Source: IDS-8 sp036381215 (lineage in GTDB: Bacteria; Pseudomonadota; Gammaproteobacteria; Steroidobacterales; Woeseiaceae). Taken from it: a DNA stretch of 64,000 nucleotides. Positions 1 to 8,819 of this stretch are shown piece after piece. The DNA lies in the NCBI GenBank assembly GCA_036381215.1, contig DASVDF010000025.1, positions 1 through 64,000 of the forward strand, in the 5' to 3' direction. Position numbers and translations under genes: made by a program. The stretch's first letter is position 1. Every line of letters starts with the position of its first letter. A model generated the notes under the pieces. That model was not told where the DNA came from. It ran no database searches and saw nothing but the letters and a program-made list of their open reading frames with translations.

Positions 1-63
1 GCCCCGGCACGGAAGTTGCAGCCCGCCGGTGTCTGACCAGGGAGAGCAACAAGGAGGTCTGTC

Positions 64-330
64 GTGGGCTTGCTGACGTGGATCATTCTCGGCGCCATCG
101 CCGGCGCCATCGCAAAGTGGATCATGCCGGGTGACGATCCCGGCGGCATCATCGTCACCATCCTGCTCGGCATCGCCGGTGCCCTCATCGGCGGCTTCAT
201 CGCCTCGGCGATCGGCCTCGGGGGCGTGGAAGGGTTGACGATCGGCAGCATCATCATCGCCATCCTCGGCGCCGTGGTGCTCCTGATCCTCTATCGGCTC
301 GTCACCGGCAACCGGGCGAGGCGCACCTGA
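64..330 (+). CDS. GlsB/YeaQ/YmgE-type small membrane protein
   Basis: An 88-residue, almost wholly hydrophobic, glycine-rich protein with three predicted membrane segments (about residues 3-20, 27-50 and 58-80) and a basic C-terminus. The GAIAGAIAKWIMPG start and repeated GxxGAxxGG pattern fit the transglycosylase-associated (YeaQ/YmgE/GlsB) family, inner-membrane proteins usually linked to envelope or general stress; the biochemical role is not established. The GTG start is chosen because a strong ribosome site (aaggaggt) lies 7 bases upstream. It stands alone, convergent with idi. Confidence 0.85.
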   Translation: MGLLTWIILGAIAGAIAKWIMPGDDPGGIIVTILLGIAGALIGGFIASAIGLGGVEGLTIGSIIIAILGAVVLLILYRLVTGNRARRT

Positions 331-387
331 CGGGCACCAGGCCGGGAGCCCGAGTACCGAGGGCCGGTGCAGGCATCCCGCGCCGCT

Positions 388-972
388 CTAGCCTGGTGCC
401 GGAGCCGTGTACCTGTCGAGCACGTCCGGGTAGTCGTCGGAGAGCCGCTGCCATTCGAGCCTGAACCACGGCGTGAAGGCGCCGGGGTCGCCGTCGAGCT
501 CTGCCTGCACGCGGCTCCCGGGGAGCAGACGCACGGCGTCGACCTCGTGGCGATTGGGCACGATCGGCTCGCACGTGCGCCCCAGGAATACCCAACAGAG
601 CTCGTTTTCCGAGCCCGTCGCATCGTAACGCGCCGTGTAGGCGAACTTGTAGACGAACTCGAGCGCCGCGTGCACGTTCAGCTCCTCGTGCAGGCGGCGC
701 GCGGTCGCCTGCTCCATCGTCTCGCCCACTCGCGGGTGGCTGCAGCAGCTGTTCGACCAGTAGAGCGGCCACAGGCGCTTGCCGGCGGCGCGCCGCTGCA
801 GCAGCAAACGTCCCGCTGCGTCGAAGACGAACAGCGAGAAAGCGCGGTGCAACACACCTGAGCCGTCGTGGCAGGCGGCCTTGTCCAATCCGCCGATTTC
901 GCGGTCCTGCTCGTCGACCAGGATCAACTGCTCCTCTTCCGAGGAGACGATGCGGTGCAGTCCGTCGGCCAT
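388..972 (-). CDS. idi: isopentenyl-diphosphate delta-isomerase, type 1
   Basis: Interconverts isopentenyl and dimethylallyl diphosphate, supplying the allylic starter for prenyl chain synthesis in the cytoplasm. The 194-residue protein has the Nudix-like fold of type 1 isomerases, with the catalytic Cys in NSCCSHPRVGE and the catalytic Glu in RRLHEELNV; the tryptophan-rich WPLYWSN segment is also typical. It is the last gene of the leftward mevalonate operon. Its ATG overlaps the stop of the HMG-CoA reductase/mevalonate kinase gene (TGATG); an in-frame GTG one codon upstream is an alternative start. Finding it here fits a mevalonate route, which makes only IPP and therefore needs an isomerase. 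Confidence 0.93.
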   Translation of the reverse strand: MADGLHRIVSSEEEQLILVDEQDREIGGLDKAACHDGSGVLHRAFSLFVFDAAGRLLLQRRAAGKRLWPLYWSNSCCSHPRVGETMEQATARRLHEELNVHAALEFVYKFAYTARYDATGSENELCWVFLGRTCEPIVPNRHEVDAVRLLPGSRVQAELDGDPGAFTPWFRLEWQRLSDDYPDVLDRYTAPAPG

Positions 973-3206
973 CACCGCCCCATGACCGCGACGACGGTGG
1001 CGCCCGAAGCTTCAAGTGCGCGTGCCACCTCCCCGGTTCTCCCGGGCGCGAGTGCGACGATCGAGCCGCCGCCGCCGGCGCCGGTCAGCTTGGCACCGAG
1101 CGCGCCGTTCGTTCGAGCAACGTGCACCATGCTCTCGAGCTCCGGAGTGGATACCTGCAATGCATTCAGCAGTCCGTGGCAGACGTTCATCAGCTCGCCG
1201 AGCGCGAGCAGGTCCCCGCGGCCGAGTGCCGCCGCACCCGCGACGGCGAGCGCGTCGATCTCGTCGAACAGCGCATTGTAACGATCGCGCTGGCGCTCGA
1301 AGCGGGCCCGCACGGCGGCGACCTGGTCGCGCGTGATGCCGCGCGTGCGCCCCGCGGCGATCACCAGCGGCGGGGACTCCGGCAGGGCCAGCGTCTCGAC
1401 CACGCCGGTCGCCTTGCGAAACAGGATCGGCCGGCCAAAGGTCGCGACCGTGTTGTCGATGCCCGAGGGCGTGCCGTGGGCGAGCTCCTCGCAGGCGAAG
1501 GCGTGCGCGTTGACGGCGGCATCGTCGAGGCCGAGCGAGAGCACGGTGTCGAAAGCGCGTACCAGCGCCACGGCGAGCGCGGCGGAGGCGCCGAGCCCCA
1601 TGGCCGGCGGGATGCGCGAGCTGAGCCGCACGTCGAAGCGGCGCTCGCCGCAGCCCAGCCGGGCAGCCAGGAACGCCGTGAGCTCGCGGACGTGCTGCAG
1701 GACGGCGGCCGACGCCGGACCGTTGCTGCCCGCGACGTGCACGCGCGGCGACCCCTCCGTTTCCGCGAGGCTCACCGCGACGGCGTCGGGGATCGGCAGC
1801 GCGAGCACGTGGCGCCCGTACACCGCTGCGTGCTCGCCTAGCAGGATGACCTTGCCGGCCGCGCGCCCCTGTACGGCCGCAGCAACGCCCACCGCCGAAT
1901 CCCGCCGCGCGAGCGATCCGTCGCCCTCCGCGCCCGGCTCGCCGAGCGGCTCCCGCGCCCGCGCGGCTTCGATCTCGCCGCTCTCCGGCAACCCCGCGGC
2001 GACCCTGTCGACCTGCTCGGGCGGCGCGCCGGCGCTCACGGCCACGCTGCGCGCGTGCAGGCGCATGTGGCCCTTCTGGATGCCGTGCGTGACGAGCGCG
2101 CGCAGTGCCGCGAGATTCTGCGCAAGCCCCACCGCGCCCATGACGGCGGCAAGCTCGCCCGCCGAGGCCACGCCGAGCAACCCCAGCGCGAGCCGCGAGC
2201 CGGGATTGGCTTTGAGCGAGCCGCCGACGATGCCCACCTTCATCGGCATCGTGAGCTCGCCCGCGAGACGCCCGTCGGTGTCCACCGTCCAGCGCGTGAG
2301 CGCGCGGTAAGCACCGTCGCGCGCCGCCCACGCGTGCGCGCCGGCCTCGATGGCGCGCCAGTCGTTGCCGGTCGCGACAGCGACCGCGTCGATACCGTTC
2401 ATGACACCCTTGTTGTGCGTCGCCGCGCGGTAAGGATCGGCGTTCGCGAGATCGGTCGCCTGCACGATGGCGTCGCGCACCCGCTCTCCGGGAAAGCCGG
2501 CGACGGCGAGCACGTCGACCGGCAGCGCCGCCGCCGCGGTGACGAGCGCGCGATCGGCGAGGTTGGAAAGGATCGCGAGCGCCGCACGGCCCGAGGCGAT
2601 GTGCGCGACCTCGGGTGCGATGCCTTCGCACATCGTGTCGACGATGTTCGCGCCCATCGCATCGCACGTGTCCACGATGAGGTGCAGCACGACGGCATCG
2701 CCGCCCGCGAGCGCGCGGTGCTGCGTTTCAATGGCGCGGGCGCCGCCGCCGCGCGCCACCAGCGAGGGATGCAAGGCATTGGCCCGCGCGACCAGCTCGT
2801 CGGCGGCCGCCTCGAGCGCGCGTCGCGCAGCGGGCGGGTCGGCGATGTCGACGATGTGGATCTGCCCGATGAGCAGGGATTCCGGCGGACGCACGGCGAA
2901 CCCGCCACCCCGGCGCGCGAGGCGCGCGGCCGCGCTGAGGCCCGCGACGACGGAGGGCTCCTCGATCGCCATCGGCACAAGGTAATCGCGGCCGTTGATG
3001 GTGAAATTCGGCGCCACCGCGAACGGCAGCCCGAAGACGCCGATCACGTTCTCGGCCATGCCGTCGGCCACTTCCCGCTCCAGGAGGACGGCCTCGGAGA
3101 GGCGCGCCGCATCCTCCGGCGTGAGCCAGCCGCGCGCGGCGAGCGCGTCGATGCGCCCGGCAATGCTCAACCGGTGCAGACCCGACAGGCGGGAATCCTT
3201 GTTCAT
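972..3206 (-). CDS. fused class II HMG-CoA reductase / mevalonate kinase
   Basis: One uninterrupted 744-residue frame carries two consecutive mevalonate-pathway enzymes. Residues 1 to about 425 are a class II (Pseudomonas mevalonii-type) HMG-CoA reductase: catalytic Glu83 in IEEPS, DAMGAN at 182-187, Lys266 in THNKG, Asp282 in ATGNDW and His380 in GHMRLHAR. After a linker of about 25 residues, residues 446-744 are a GHMP-family mevalonate kinase: GKVILLGEHAAVYG from 451, PPAMGLGASAALA at 533-545, SGIDN with the catalytic Asp at 584, and LTGAGGGGS at 707-715. No stop or frameshift separates them and both motif sets are complete, so both halves are probably active. The ATG overlaps the upstream kinase stop by 4 bases. 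I do not know this fusion as a standard arrangement. Confidence 0.92.
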   Translation of the reverse strand: MNKDSRLSGLHRLSIAGRIDALAARGWLTPEDAARLSEAVLLEREVADGMAENVIGVFGLPFAVAPNFTINGRDYLVPMAIEEPSVVAGLSAAARLARRGGGFAVRPPESLLIGQIHIVDIADPPAARRALEAAADELVARANALHPSLVARGGGARAIETQHRALAGGDAVVLHLIVDTCDAMGANIVDTMCEGIAPEVAHIASGRAALAILSNLADRALVTAAAALPVDVLAVAGFPGERVRDAIVQATDLANADPYRAATHNKGVMNGIDAVAVATGNDWRAIEAGAHAWAARDGAYRALTRWTVDTDGRLAGELTMPMKVGIVGGSLKANPGSRLALGLLGVASAGELAAVMGAVGLAQNLAALRALVTHGIQKGHMRLHARSVAVSAGAPPEQVDRVAAGLPESGEIEAARAREPLGEPGAEGDGSLARRDSAVGVAAAVQGRAAGKVILLGEHAAVYGRHVLALPIPDAVAVSLAETEGSPRVHVAGSNGPASAAVLQHVRELTAFLAARLGCGERRFDVRLSSRIPPAMGLGASAALAVALVRAFDTVLSLGLDDAAVNAHAFACEELAHGTPSGIDNTVATFGRPILFRKATGVVETLALPESPPLVIAAGRTRGITRDQVAAVRARFERQRDRYNALFDEIDALAVAGAAALGRGDLLALGELMNVCHGLLNALQVSTPELESMVHVARTNGALGAKLTGAGGGGSIVALAPGRTGEVARALEASGATVVAVMGR

Positions 3207-4204
3207 TCTTCCCTCGTGACGCCGCGCTCGTCCGGTGCGGCGGCAACGACGCTGAAACCGCGCCCGGCCGCCCACACCGCGAAATCCTCGAGCACGCCGC
3301 CGTCCTGCGCGAAGGCCGCGCCGACGTCGCCGCCGCCCGCCCCGCAGGGCTTGTACACCAGGCCGCGACGCAGCGCCTCGGCGTAAAGCGCGGCATGCCC
3401 GGCGCCGAAGACGTCGAGCTCGAGCCTCCCGGCAAAGCGATGCAGCGCGCCGGCCCAGGCGCCGACCGCCTCGAGCGCGGCGGCGCTGCCGCGCGGCCAC
3501 TCGCGGCACGCGGCGGCCGCGGCACGGCCGAGCTCGGCGAGCGCGGCCTCGCGGCGCGCGCCCGCCCGGGCGAGCGCCGCGATGCGCGCCGCGGTGTCGG
3601 CCTCGCGGCCGCTCCAGAGCAGGGTCATCCGCAGCCCGGCAGGCCAGGGCAGGCGCTCGACGCCGAGCCCTTCACGCCGGTAGCAGATCACTCCGCCGTG
3701 CACGGCCGCGGCGACGTCGATGCCGCTGCCGCCCTGTTGCAGCGCGCGATGAGCGGCGAGCGCGGCGTGCTGCACGGCGGCGGATTCGGCCGCTGCCCCC
3801 GCCAGCGCGGCGGTGAGCGCGACCGCGAGCGCGGCGCTCGAACCGAGGCCGAGCTTCGCGCCGCTCGCCGCGGCGTAGAAATCGCGCGTGTCGAGCGTGA
3901 GCGCGAGACTCGCGCCCGGTGTCGGCGTCACGGCGCGCCAGACGTGCTCGAGCAGCCGGAACGCGCCGCCGTCGCCGTCGAGCCACTCGAGCGTCGCGCC
4001 CGGCGGGGCGCGAAACCTTGCCTGCGCACCCGAGTTCGCCGAGCGCACGCGGTGGCCTGACGACTTGTCCGCCCCGTCGCCCGGCTGCACCAGCACGCGC
4101 GCCCGCCGATCGACGGCGACCGCGATCGCTGGCGCCCCCTCCAGCACCGCGTATTCACCGATGAGCACCGCCTTGCCGGGCGCGCTCGCCGCAATCGCCC
4201 TCAC
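3203..4204 (-). CDS. phosphomevalonate kinase
   Basis: A 333-residue GHMP kinase that would phosphorylate mevalonate-5-phosphate to the diphosphate, between the fused reductase/kinase and the decarboxylase. GHMP motif 1 is SAPGKAVLIGEYAVLEG near the N-terminus, motif 2 is LGLGSSAALAVAL and motif 3 is KPCGAGGGDVGAAF; the GAGGGD form of motif 3 separates phosphomevalonate kinases from mevalonate kinases. The GTG start (GTGA overlap with the mvaD stop) is chosen because the longer upstream reading is arginine-rich shadow sequence of mvaD. It overlaps both neighbours by 4 bases, implying translational coupling. Confidence 0.88.
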   Translation of the reverse strand: MRAIAASAPGKAVLIGEYAVLEGAPAIAVAVDRRARVLVQPGDGADKSSGHRVRSANSGAQARFRAPPGATLEWLDGDGGAFRLLEHVWRAVTPTPGASLALTLDTRDFYAAASGAKLGLGSSAALAVALTAALAGAAAESAAVQHAALAAHRALQQGGSGIDVAAAVHGGVICYRREGLGVERLPWPAGLRMTLLWSGREADTAARIAALARAGARREAALAELGRAAAAACREWPRGSAAALEAVGAWAGALHRFAGRLELDVFGAGHAALYAEALRRGLVYKPCGAGGGDVGAAFAQDGGVLEDFAVWAAGRGFSVVAAAPDERGVTREE

Positions 4205-5181
4205 GCCGTCTCCAGCAACCGTGCGCCGCCGCCGAGCGTCGAATGCAGCACCTCGAGCACGCCCGGCACGGCCGCGAGCGCCTCGCGCACCCGCGCGGTC
4301 TCGTCGGGGAGCGTGACCGCCTTGACCTGCGGCCCGGCATCGATCGTGAAGAACACCGGGCAGCCGCCCGCCGCGAGCTCGCGCACGGCCTGCATGCAGC
4401 CGATCGTCGCGTCGTTCCAGTAGACGATCGGCGGCCGCGAGGTCCACATGAGCGAGTGCATCTTGAGGCAGTTGTGCTCGGCCGTCGCCGCGAGCGATGC
4501 GAAATCGCGCAGGGTCACGGCGCGGCGCGCCGCACCGAGATCGGCGGACTGGCGATCGACCCAGTAGCGGTAGAAGGGCGAAGTCTCGGCGCAGCGCCGC
4601 ATCGCCTCGCTCGAGCCGACCGGCTTCGCGTGGCGGTCGGTGATCGCAACCAGCACCTCGAGCGCCCAGTCGCGGGCGGCACAGAGGCTCTCGACCGCGA
4701 TCTCGTCCTGCCCGGCGTCGAGCGCGACGATGCCGCCGAACAGCGAGCGCGCCGCCGAGCCGGATTGCGCGCCGGCGAGGCGCGCGAGCGTGAGGGCATC
4801 ATGCGCCTTGCCGGCGGCGCGGTTGGCCGCGACCACCAGCGCGGCGAATGCCGCCGCCGAGGACGCGAGACCGGCACCCACCGGAAAGTTGGTCTCGCTT
4901 GCGACCCGCGCGCGCGGCCGGTCAGGCCCCGCGACCTGGTCGAGGCAGCGGCTGACGCGCGGCAGGAGCTCCGGCACGTCGCGGCCGTCGACGCTCAGGC
5001 TGTCGGCCTCGAGCGACGGATCGAGCTCGACCTCCATGCGCGTCCACAGCGCCTCCAGGGTCACCGACAGCGAGCCGGTCTCCGGCAGGTTGCGCCGGAT
5101 ATCGCGCTTGCCCCAGTACTTGACGAGCGCGATGTTCGGTTGTGCCTGGGCCAGTGCCCTGCCAAGGTGATATTGCCGCAT
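4201..5181 (-). CDS. mvaD: diphosphomevalonate decarboxylase
   Basis: ATP-dependent decarboxylation of mevalonate diphosphate to isopentenyl diphosphate. The 326-residue GHMP protein has the diagnostic NIALVKYWGKRD near the N-terminus, GAGLASSAAAFAAL (phosphate loop), SGSAARSLFGG, and the catalytic Asp in FFTIDAGPQVKA. With a phosphomevalonate kinase next door it is more likely the classical diphosphomevalonate enzyme than a phosphomevalonate decarboxylase. It is the first gene of the leftward operon. Its first codons lie inside the left arm of a 43-48-base inverted duplication. Confidence 0.93.
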   Translation of the reverse strand: MRQYHLGRALAQAQPNIALVKYWGKRDIRRNLPETGSLSVTLEALWTRMEVELDPSLEADSLSVDGRDVPELLPRVSRCLDQVAGPDRPRARVASETNFPVGAGLASSAAAFAALVVAANRAAGKAHDALTLARLAGAQSGSAARSLFGGIVALDAGQDEIAVESLCAARDWALEVLVAITDRHAKPVGSSEAMRRCAETSPFYRYWVDRQSADLGAARRAVTLRDFASLAATAEHNCLKMHSLMWTSRPPIVYWNDATIGCMQAVRELAAGGCPVFFTIDAGPQVKAVTLPDETARVREALAAVPGVLEVLHSTLGGGARLLETA

Positions 5182-5316
5182 TCAGCGCCCCTGTGGTGTC
5201 TCGCCGCAAGGCGCGCCGACGAGGCATATCGAGAATATGGCGAGGAGGCGCAACGCCGCTGCGGGGCGCCACAGGGGCGCCCTTCGGGTTGCAGCAATAT
5301 CGCCTTGGCAGGGCAC
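5154..5316. repeat. inverted duplication at the head of the mevalonate operon
   Basis: Bases 5154-5196 and 5269-5316 are imperfect reverse complements: one mismatch over the GTGCCCTGCCAAGG-GATATTG stretch and a matching CGCCCCTGTGG end, differing by 5 bases in length. The left arm contains the mvaD start codon and its first ten or so codons. The right arm read rightward encodes QQYRLGRAP, echoing the MRQYHLGRAL start of MvaD. About 72 bases separate the arms. No transposase or target duplication is visible. Confidence 0.75.
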
Positions 5317-5461
5317 CGGGGCTCGCATGGGGGACTTCCGGACGGGCGGTGCGCAGCGGGCGGTCCCGTGCGCGGGGCGGGCATTATAGCCTGTCGGGCC
5401 GCGCATTTCGGTGTAGGCTTGGTGGCCCTCACGCCACGCGAATCGGAAGGAAGGCCGGATC

Positions 5462-6352
5462 TTGCCGGAGTCATTCGCCGGGCGTTGCCCGGTCTACGCG
5501 CACCGCATACGCGACTGCCTCGACCGGGCACTCCCCACCGCCGACACGCCGCCCGAGCGGCTCCACGAGGCGATGCGCTACGCCGTGCTGAACGGCGGCA
5601 AGCGCGTGCGGCCGCTGCTCGTCTATGCCACCGGCGAATGCCTCGAGCTCTCGCCCGCCGTCCTGGACGCCCCGGCCACCGCGATCGAGCTCATCCACGC
5701 GTTCTCCCTGGTGCACGACGACCTGCCGGCCATGGACGACGACGACCTCCGGCGCGGCGAGCCCACCGTACACCGGAAATTCGACGAGGCGACCGCGATC
5801 CTCGCCGCGGACGCGCTGCAGCCGCTCGCGTTCCAGGTGCTCGCCGACGCACCGGGGCTCGACGCGGAGCAGACCCTGGACCTGGTGCGGCTGCTGGCGC
5901 ACGCGGCCGGGTCGCTCGGCATGACCGGGGGCCAGTCCATCGACCTCGCCTCGGAGGGGCGGCGCCTCGCGCCGGACGAGCTCGAGCGCATGCACCGGCT
6001 GAAGACCGGCGCGCTGATCCGTGCCTCGGTGCTGTCGGCCTGCGTCGCACGGCGCGAGCTCGCGCGGGCGGCACGCGACCGGCTGGAGCGTTTCGCAAGC
6101 CTGATCGGCCTCGCCTTCCAGATTCGCGACGACATTCTCGACGTGGAGGGCGAAACCCGACTCCTCGGCAAGCTCGCCGGGCAGGACCAGAAGCTCGGCA
6201 AGGCCACGTGGCCCTCGGTGTTCGGCCTCGAGGCCTCGCGCGAGCATTGCGCGAGGCTGCTGGACGAGGCGCTCTCGGTGCTGGACTCGTTCGGGCCGGC
6301 CGCCGAGCCGCTGCGCTGGCTCGCGCGCTACATCGTCGAGCGCGAGCAGTGA
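5462..6352 (+). CDS. ispA: short-chain (E)-prenyl diphosphate synthase (FPP/GPP synthase)
   Basis: Condenses IPP with allylic diphosphates to geranyl and farnesyl diphosphate. The 296-residue all-alpha protein has the first Asp-rich motif DDLPAMDDDDLRRG (DDx4D, usual in bacterial IspA) near residue 86, the second motif DDILD near residue 222, plus GGKRVRP and LKTGALI. The TTG start follows an aaggaagg ribosome site. It faces away from the mevalonate operon, so IPP production and its first use are encoded back to back. The xseB and dxs neighbours common around ispA in other gammaproteobacteria are absent here. Confidence 0.93.
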   Translation: MPESFAGRCPVYAHRIRDCLDRALPTADTPPERLHEAMRYAVLNGGKRVRPLLVYATGECLELSPAVLDAPATAIELIHAFSLVHDDLPAMDDDDLRRGEPTVHRKFDEATAILAADALQPLAFQVLADAPGLDAEQTLDLVRLLAHAAGSLGMTGGQSIDLASEGRRLAPDELERMHRLKTGALIRASVLSACVARRELARAARDRLERFASLIGLAFQIRDDILDVEGETRLLGKLAGQDQKLGKATWPSVFGLEASREHCARLLDEALSVLDSFGPAAEPLRWLARYIVEREQ

Positions 6353-6439
6353 GCCCGGAACGGACACCCGCTGATATAGAATGCCGGACGCCAGCAGCAT
6401 GAATCGCGTGTCCCAGAGAGGCGGTCACCGCCCGGTCCC

Positions 6440-8131
6440 ATGTACACCAGATTCTTCGGCCTGAACGACAAGCCGTTCGCGATCACCCCCGATCCCCGCT
6501 ACCTGTTCATGAGCGAGCGGCACGGGGAGGGTCTGGCCCACCTCGTGTACGGCGTCACCGAGAGCGGGGGCTTCATCCAGCTCACCGGCGAAGTGGGCAC
6601 CGGCAAGACGACCCTCGTCCGTACCCTGCTCGGGCAGATCCCGGCCGAGGTCGACGTCGCGCTCGTGCTCAATCCCAACCTCACCTCGACCGAGTTCCTG
6701 GTCGCGATCTGCGAGGAGCTGCGCATCCCGCTGCCTCCCGCGGGCGACGGCACCAAGGCGCTGGTGGACGCGCTGAACCGTTACCTGCTCGATGCACACG
6801 CGCGCGCGCGCCGCACGATCCTGCTGATCGACGAGGCGCAGAACCTGTCGGCCGACGTGCTGGAGCAGCTGCGCCTGCTCACCAATCTCGAGACCTCGCG
6901 GCAGAAGCTCCTGCAGATCATCCTCATCGCGCAGCCCGAGCTCCGCGAGATGCTGTCGCAGCCGAACCTGCGCCAGCTCGCGCAGCGCGTGACCGGGCGC
7001 TACCACCTCGAGCCGCTGTCGCGCGAGGAGACGGCACGCTACATCGATCATCGGCTCAAGGTCGCGGGCGCGCTCGGGGAGATCTTCGACAAGGGCGCGA
7101 AGCGCGAGGTGTTCCGACTGTCCGGCGGGGTCCCGCGAATCATCAACGTCATCTGCGACCGGGCGCTGCTCGGCGCCTACAGCCGCGAGGCGCGCGTCGT
7201 CGACCGCCGCACGATCCGGCGCGCGGCGGAGGAAGTGTCCGGCCAGCGGCTGACGCCGGTGCTGCTCAAGTGGGCGATGCCGGTGGTCGGCGTCGTGTGC
7301 GCCGTGCTCGTCGGCGCGGGCATCCGGTCCGTGCTCGAAGGGGACAGCGCCACCGAAACCGCCCCGACGCTCGCAGCGGAAGCCGCGGCCGGTGCGGAGG
7401 GGAACGGCGCGACCGCCACTTCCGCCGCCGGGGAGGTCGCTGCGGGCGGCGAGTCTTCCGATCCGCCGCCGGCCGAGGCGCCCGATCCGCCGCCGGCCCC
7501 GGCTCTCGAGACCGTGCTGCGCGAAGCGCGCGCCGGGACCACGGCAACGGCGGCCGCCATGACGACGCTGTTCGAGCTGTGGGGCGCGGAGTATCACCCG
7601 CAAGGCGGGACGGCGTGCGCGCAGGCCGAGGCCGCGGGCCTGCGCTGCTACCTCGATCGCGGATCGCTGAGCGGCATCCGCCAGCTCGATCGCCCGGTGG
7701 TCCTTACGCTCACGGACTCGGGCGGGCAGGAGCACGACGTCGTGCTCGTCGGCATCGCGGGCGAAAGCGGCACGCTGGCCATCGGCGAGCGGCGCTACAC
7801 CTACCCGCTCGACGCAATCTCGGATCTCTGGTTCGGGAAATACCTGCTGGTCTGGCGGCCGCCCGAGGGGGTCCTGGACGTCATCCGGCCCGGCATGACC
7901 GATGCCAACGTCGTGTGGCTGCGGCAAAGCCTCGCGGCGATCGACCCGGACTACCGGCCCGCGAGCCTCGAATCCAGCTATTTCGACGAGGAGCTCGCCG
8001 CGCGCCTCAAGGAATTCCAGCGCAGCCAGCGCCTGCAGGTCGACGGCGTCGCCGGCGCCCGCACGCAGATCCTCATCAGCTCCCTGCTCGGCGCGGCGGA
8101 AGGCACGCCCCGCCTCGTCGCCCCGGATTAG
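6440..8131 (+). CDS. ExeA/GspA-like AAA ATPase with peptidoglycan-binding domain
   Basis: A 563-residue protein of the ExeA/GspA family, which helps insert the type II secretion secretin through the peptidoglycan. The N-terminal AAA module has FFGLNDKPFAITPDPRYL, Walker A GEVGTGKTT and Walker B ILLIDEAQN, ending near residue 265. One transmembrane segment follows (about 275-293), then a Pro/Ala/Glu-rich linker, then a C-terminal peptidoglycan-binding-1-like repeat (VIRPGMTDANVVWLRQSL to LQVDGVAGARTQ). A Cys-containing segment around 380-460 may be a degenerate C39-like fold; that part is a guess. The GspB partner follows after 5 bases. Confidence 0.87.
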   Translation: MYTRFFGLNDKPFAITPDPRYLFMSERHGEGLAHLVYGVTESGGFIQLTGEVGTGKTTLVRTLLGQIPAEVDVALVLNPNLTSTEFLVAICEELRIPLPPAGDGTKALVDALNRYLLDAHARARRTILLIDEAQNLSADVLEQLRLLTNLETSRQKLLQIILIAQPELREMLSQPNLRQLAQRVTGRYHLEPLSREETARYIDHRLKVAGALGEIFDKGAKREVFRLSGGVPRIINVICDRALLGAYSREARVVDRRTIRRAAEEVSGQRLTPVLLKWAMPVVGVVCAVLVGAGIRSVLEGDSATETAPTLAAEAAAGAEGNGATATSAAGEVAAGGESSDPPPAEAPDPPPAPALETVLREARAGTTATAAAMTTLFELWGAEYHPQGGTACAQAEAAGLRCYLDRGSLSGIRQLDRPVVLTLTDSGGQEHDVVLVGIAGESGTLAIGERRYTYPLDAISDLWFGKYLLVWRPPEGVLDVIRPGMTDANVVWLRQSLAAIDPDYRPASLESSYFDEELAARLKEFQRSQRLQVDGVAGARTQILISSLLGAAEGTPRLVAPD

Positions 8132-8136
8132 CTCTG

Positions 8137-8811
8137 ATGTCGTTCATTCTCGACGCGCTCAAGAAATCCGAAAGCGAGCGGCTCAAAAAGAGCACGCCCG
8201 GCGTCGCGGACATCCCCGAGTCTCGCCCGCCGGCCCGCACGCCGCGCTGGCTGTGGGCCTTCGCGGGGCTCCTGGTGCTGAACCTCGGCGCGCTCGCTGT
8301 GCTGCTGCTCCGGCCCGGGACGGAGGCAGACAGCGCCACGGTCACGCGCCGGCTCGAGGTTCCCGACGACGGGGCCGGGGCGCAGGCCCCGGCGTTCTCC
8401 GACCTGGTGGCCGAGGCGAAGCAACGGCACCGCGCCGAGCCCCCGCCGGCAGCCGAGCCGGAAACCGGGAGCGCCGGTACGGCGCCCGCCGGATCGACCG
8501 ATGCCGCGCCGCGGCGCGACCCGCCGTCGGACGCTCCGGTGCGGAGCCCGGGCCGGTCGACGCCTGGGGCGGTCGATACGGACGCGCTGCCCACGCTGCT
8601 CGAGCTCCAGGCGCGCGGCGACCTCAGCCTGCCGCCGCTGCACCTCGACCTGCACGTGTACGCCGAGCGCGCGGCGGACCGCTTCGTCGTCGTCAACATG
8701 CATCGCTACCGCGAGGGCGAAGCGCTCGCCGAAGGCCCGGTCGTGCAGCAGATCCTGCCGCGCGGCGTGGTGCTGGAGCAGCAGGGGACGGCCTTCTTCC
8801 TGTCGCGCTAG
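8137..8811 (+). CDS. GspB/ExeB-like general secretion protein
   Basis: A 224-residue bitopic protein. It opens with MSFILDALKKSESERL, the hallmark of GspB/ExeB proteins, then has one membrane segment (about residues 36-56), a long Ala/Pro/Glu-rich periplasmic linker, and a C-terminal GspB-type domain (LHLDLHVYA, RFVVVNMHRYREGE, LPRGVVL). It would act with the ATPase encoded 5 bases upstream to place the type II secretion secretin. No other gsp genes are in the window. Confidence 0.87.
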   Translation: MSFILDALKKSESERLKKSTPGVADIPESRPPARTPRWLWAFAGLLVLNLGALAVLLLRPGTEADSATVTRRLEVPDDGAGAQAPAFSDLVAEAKQRHRAEPPPAAEPETGSAGTAPAGSTDAAPRRDPPSDAPVRSPGRSTPGAVDTDALPTLLELQARGDLSLPPLHLDLHVYAERAADRFVVVNMHRYREGEALAEGPVVQQILPRGVVLEQQGTAFFLSR

Positions 8812-8819
8812 CGCGAGGT

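Noticed and set aside
3207..3509. An upstream in-frame extension of about 100 codons before the HMG-CoA reductase/mevalonate kinase start
   Set aside because: It is arginine-rich, lies wholly inside the phosphomevalonate kinase gene, and the ATG at 3206 gives a normal reductase N-terminus with a 4-base overlap.
5182..5461. Possible tRNA-like or small gene in the 280 bases between mvaD and ispA
   Set aside because: No cloverleaf could be drawn, no T-loop GTTCGA-type sequence is present, and the frames there derive from the inverted duplication.
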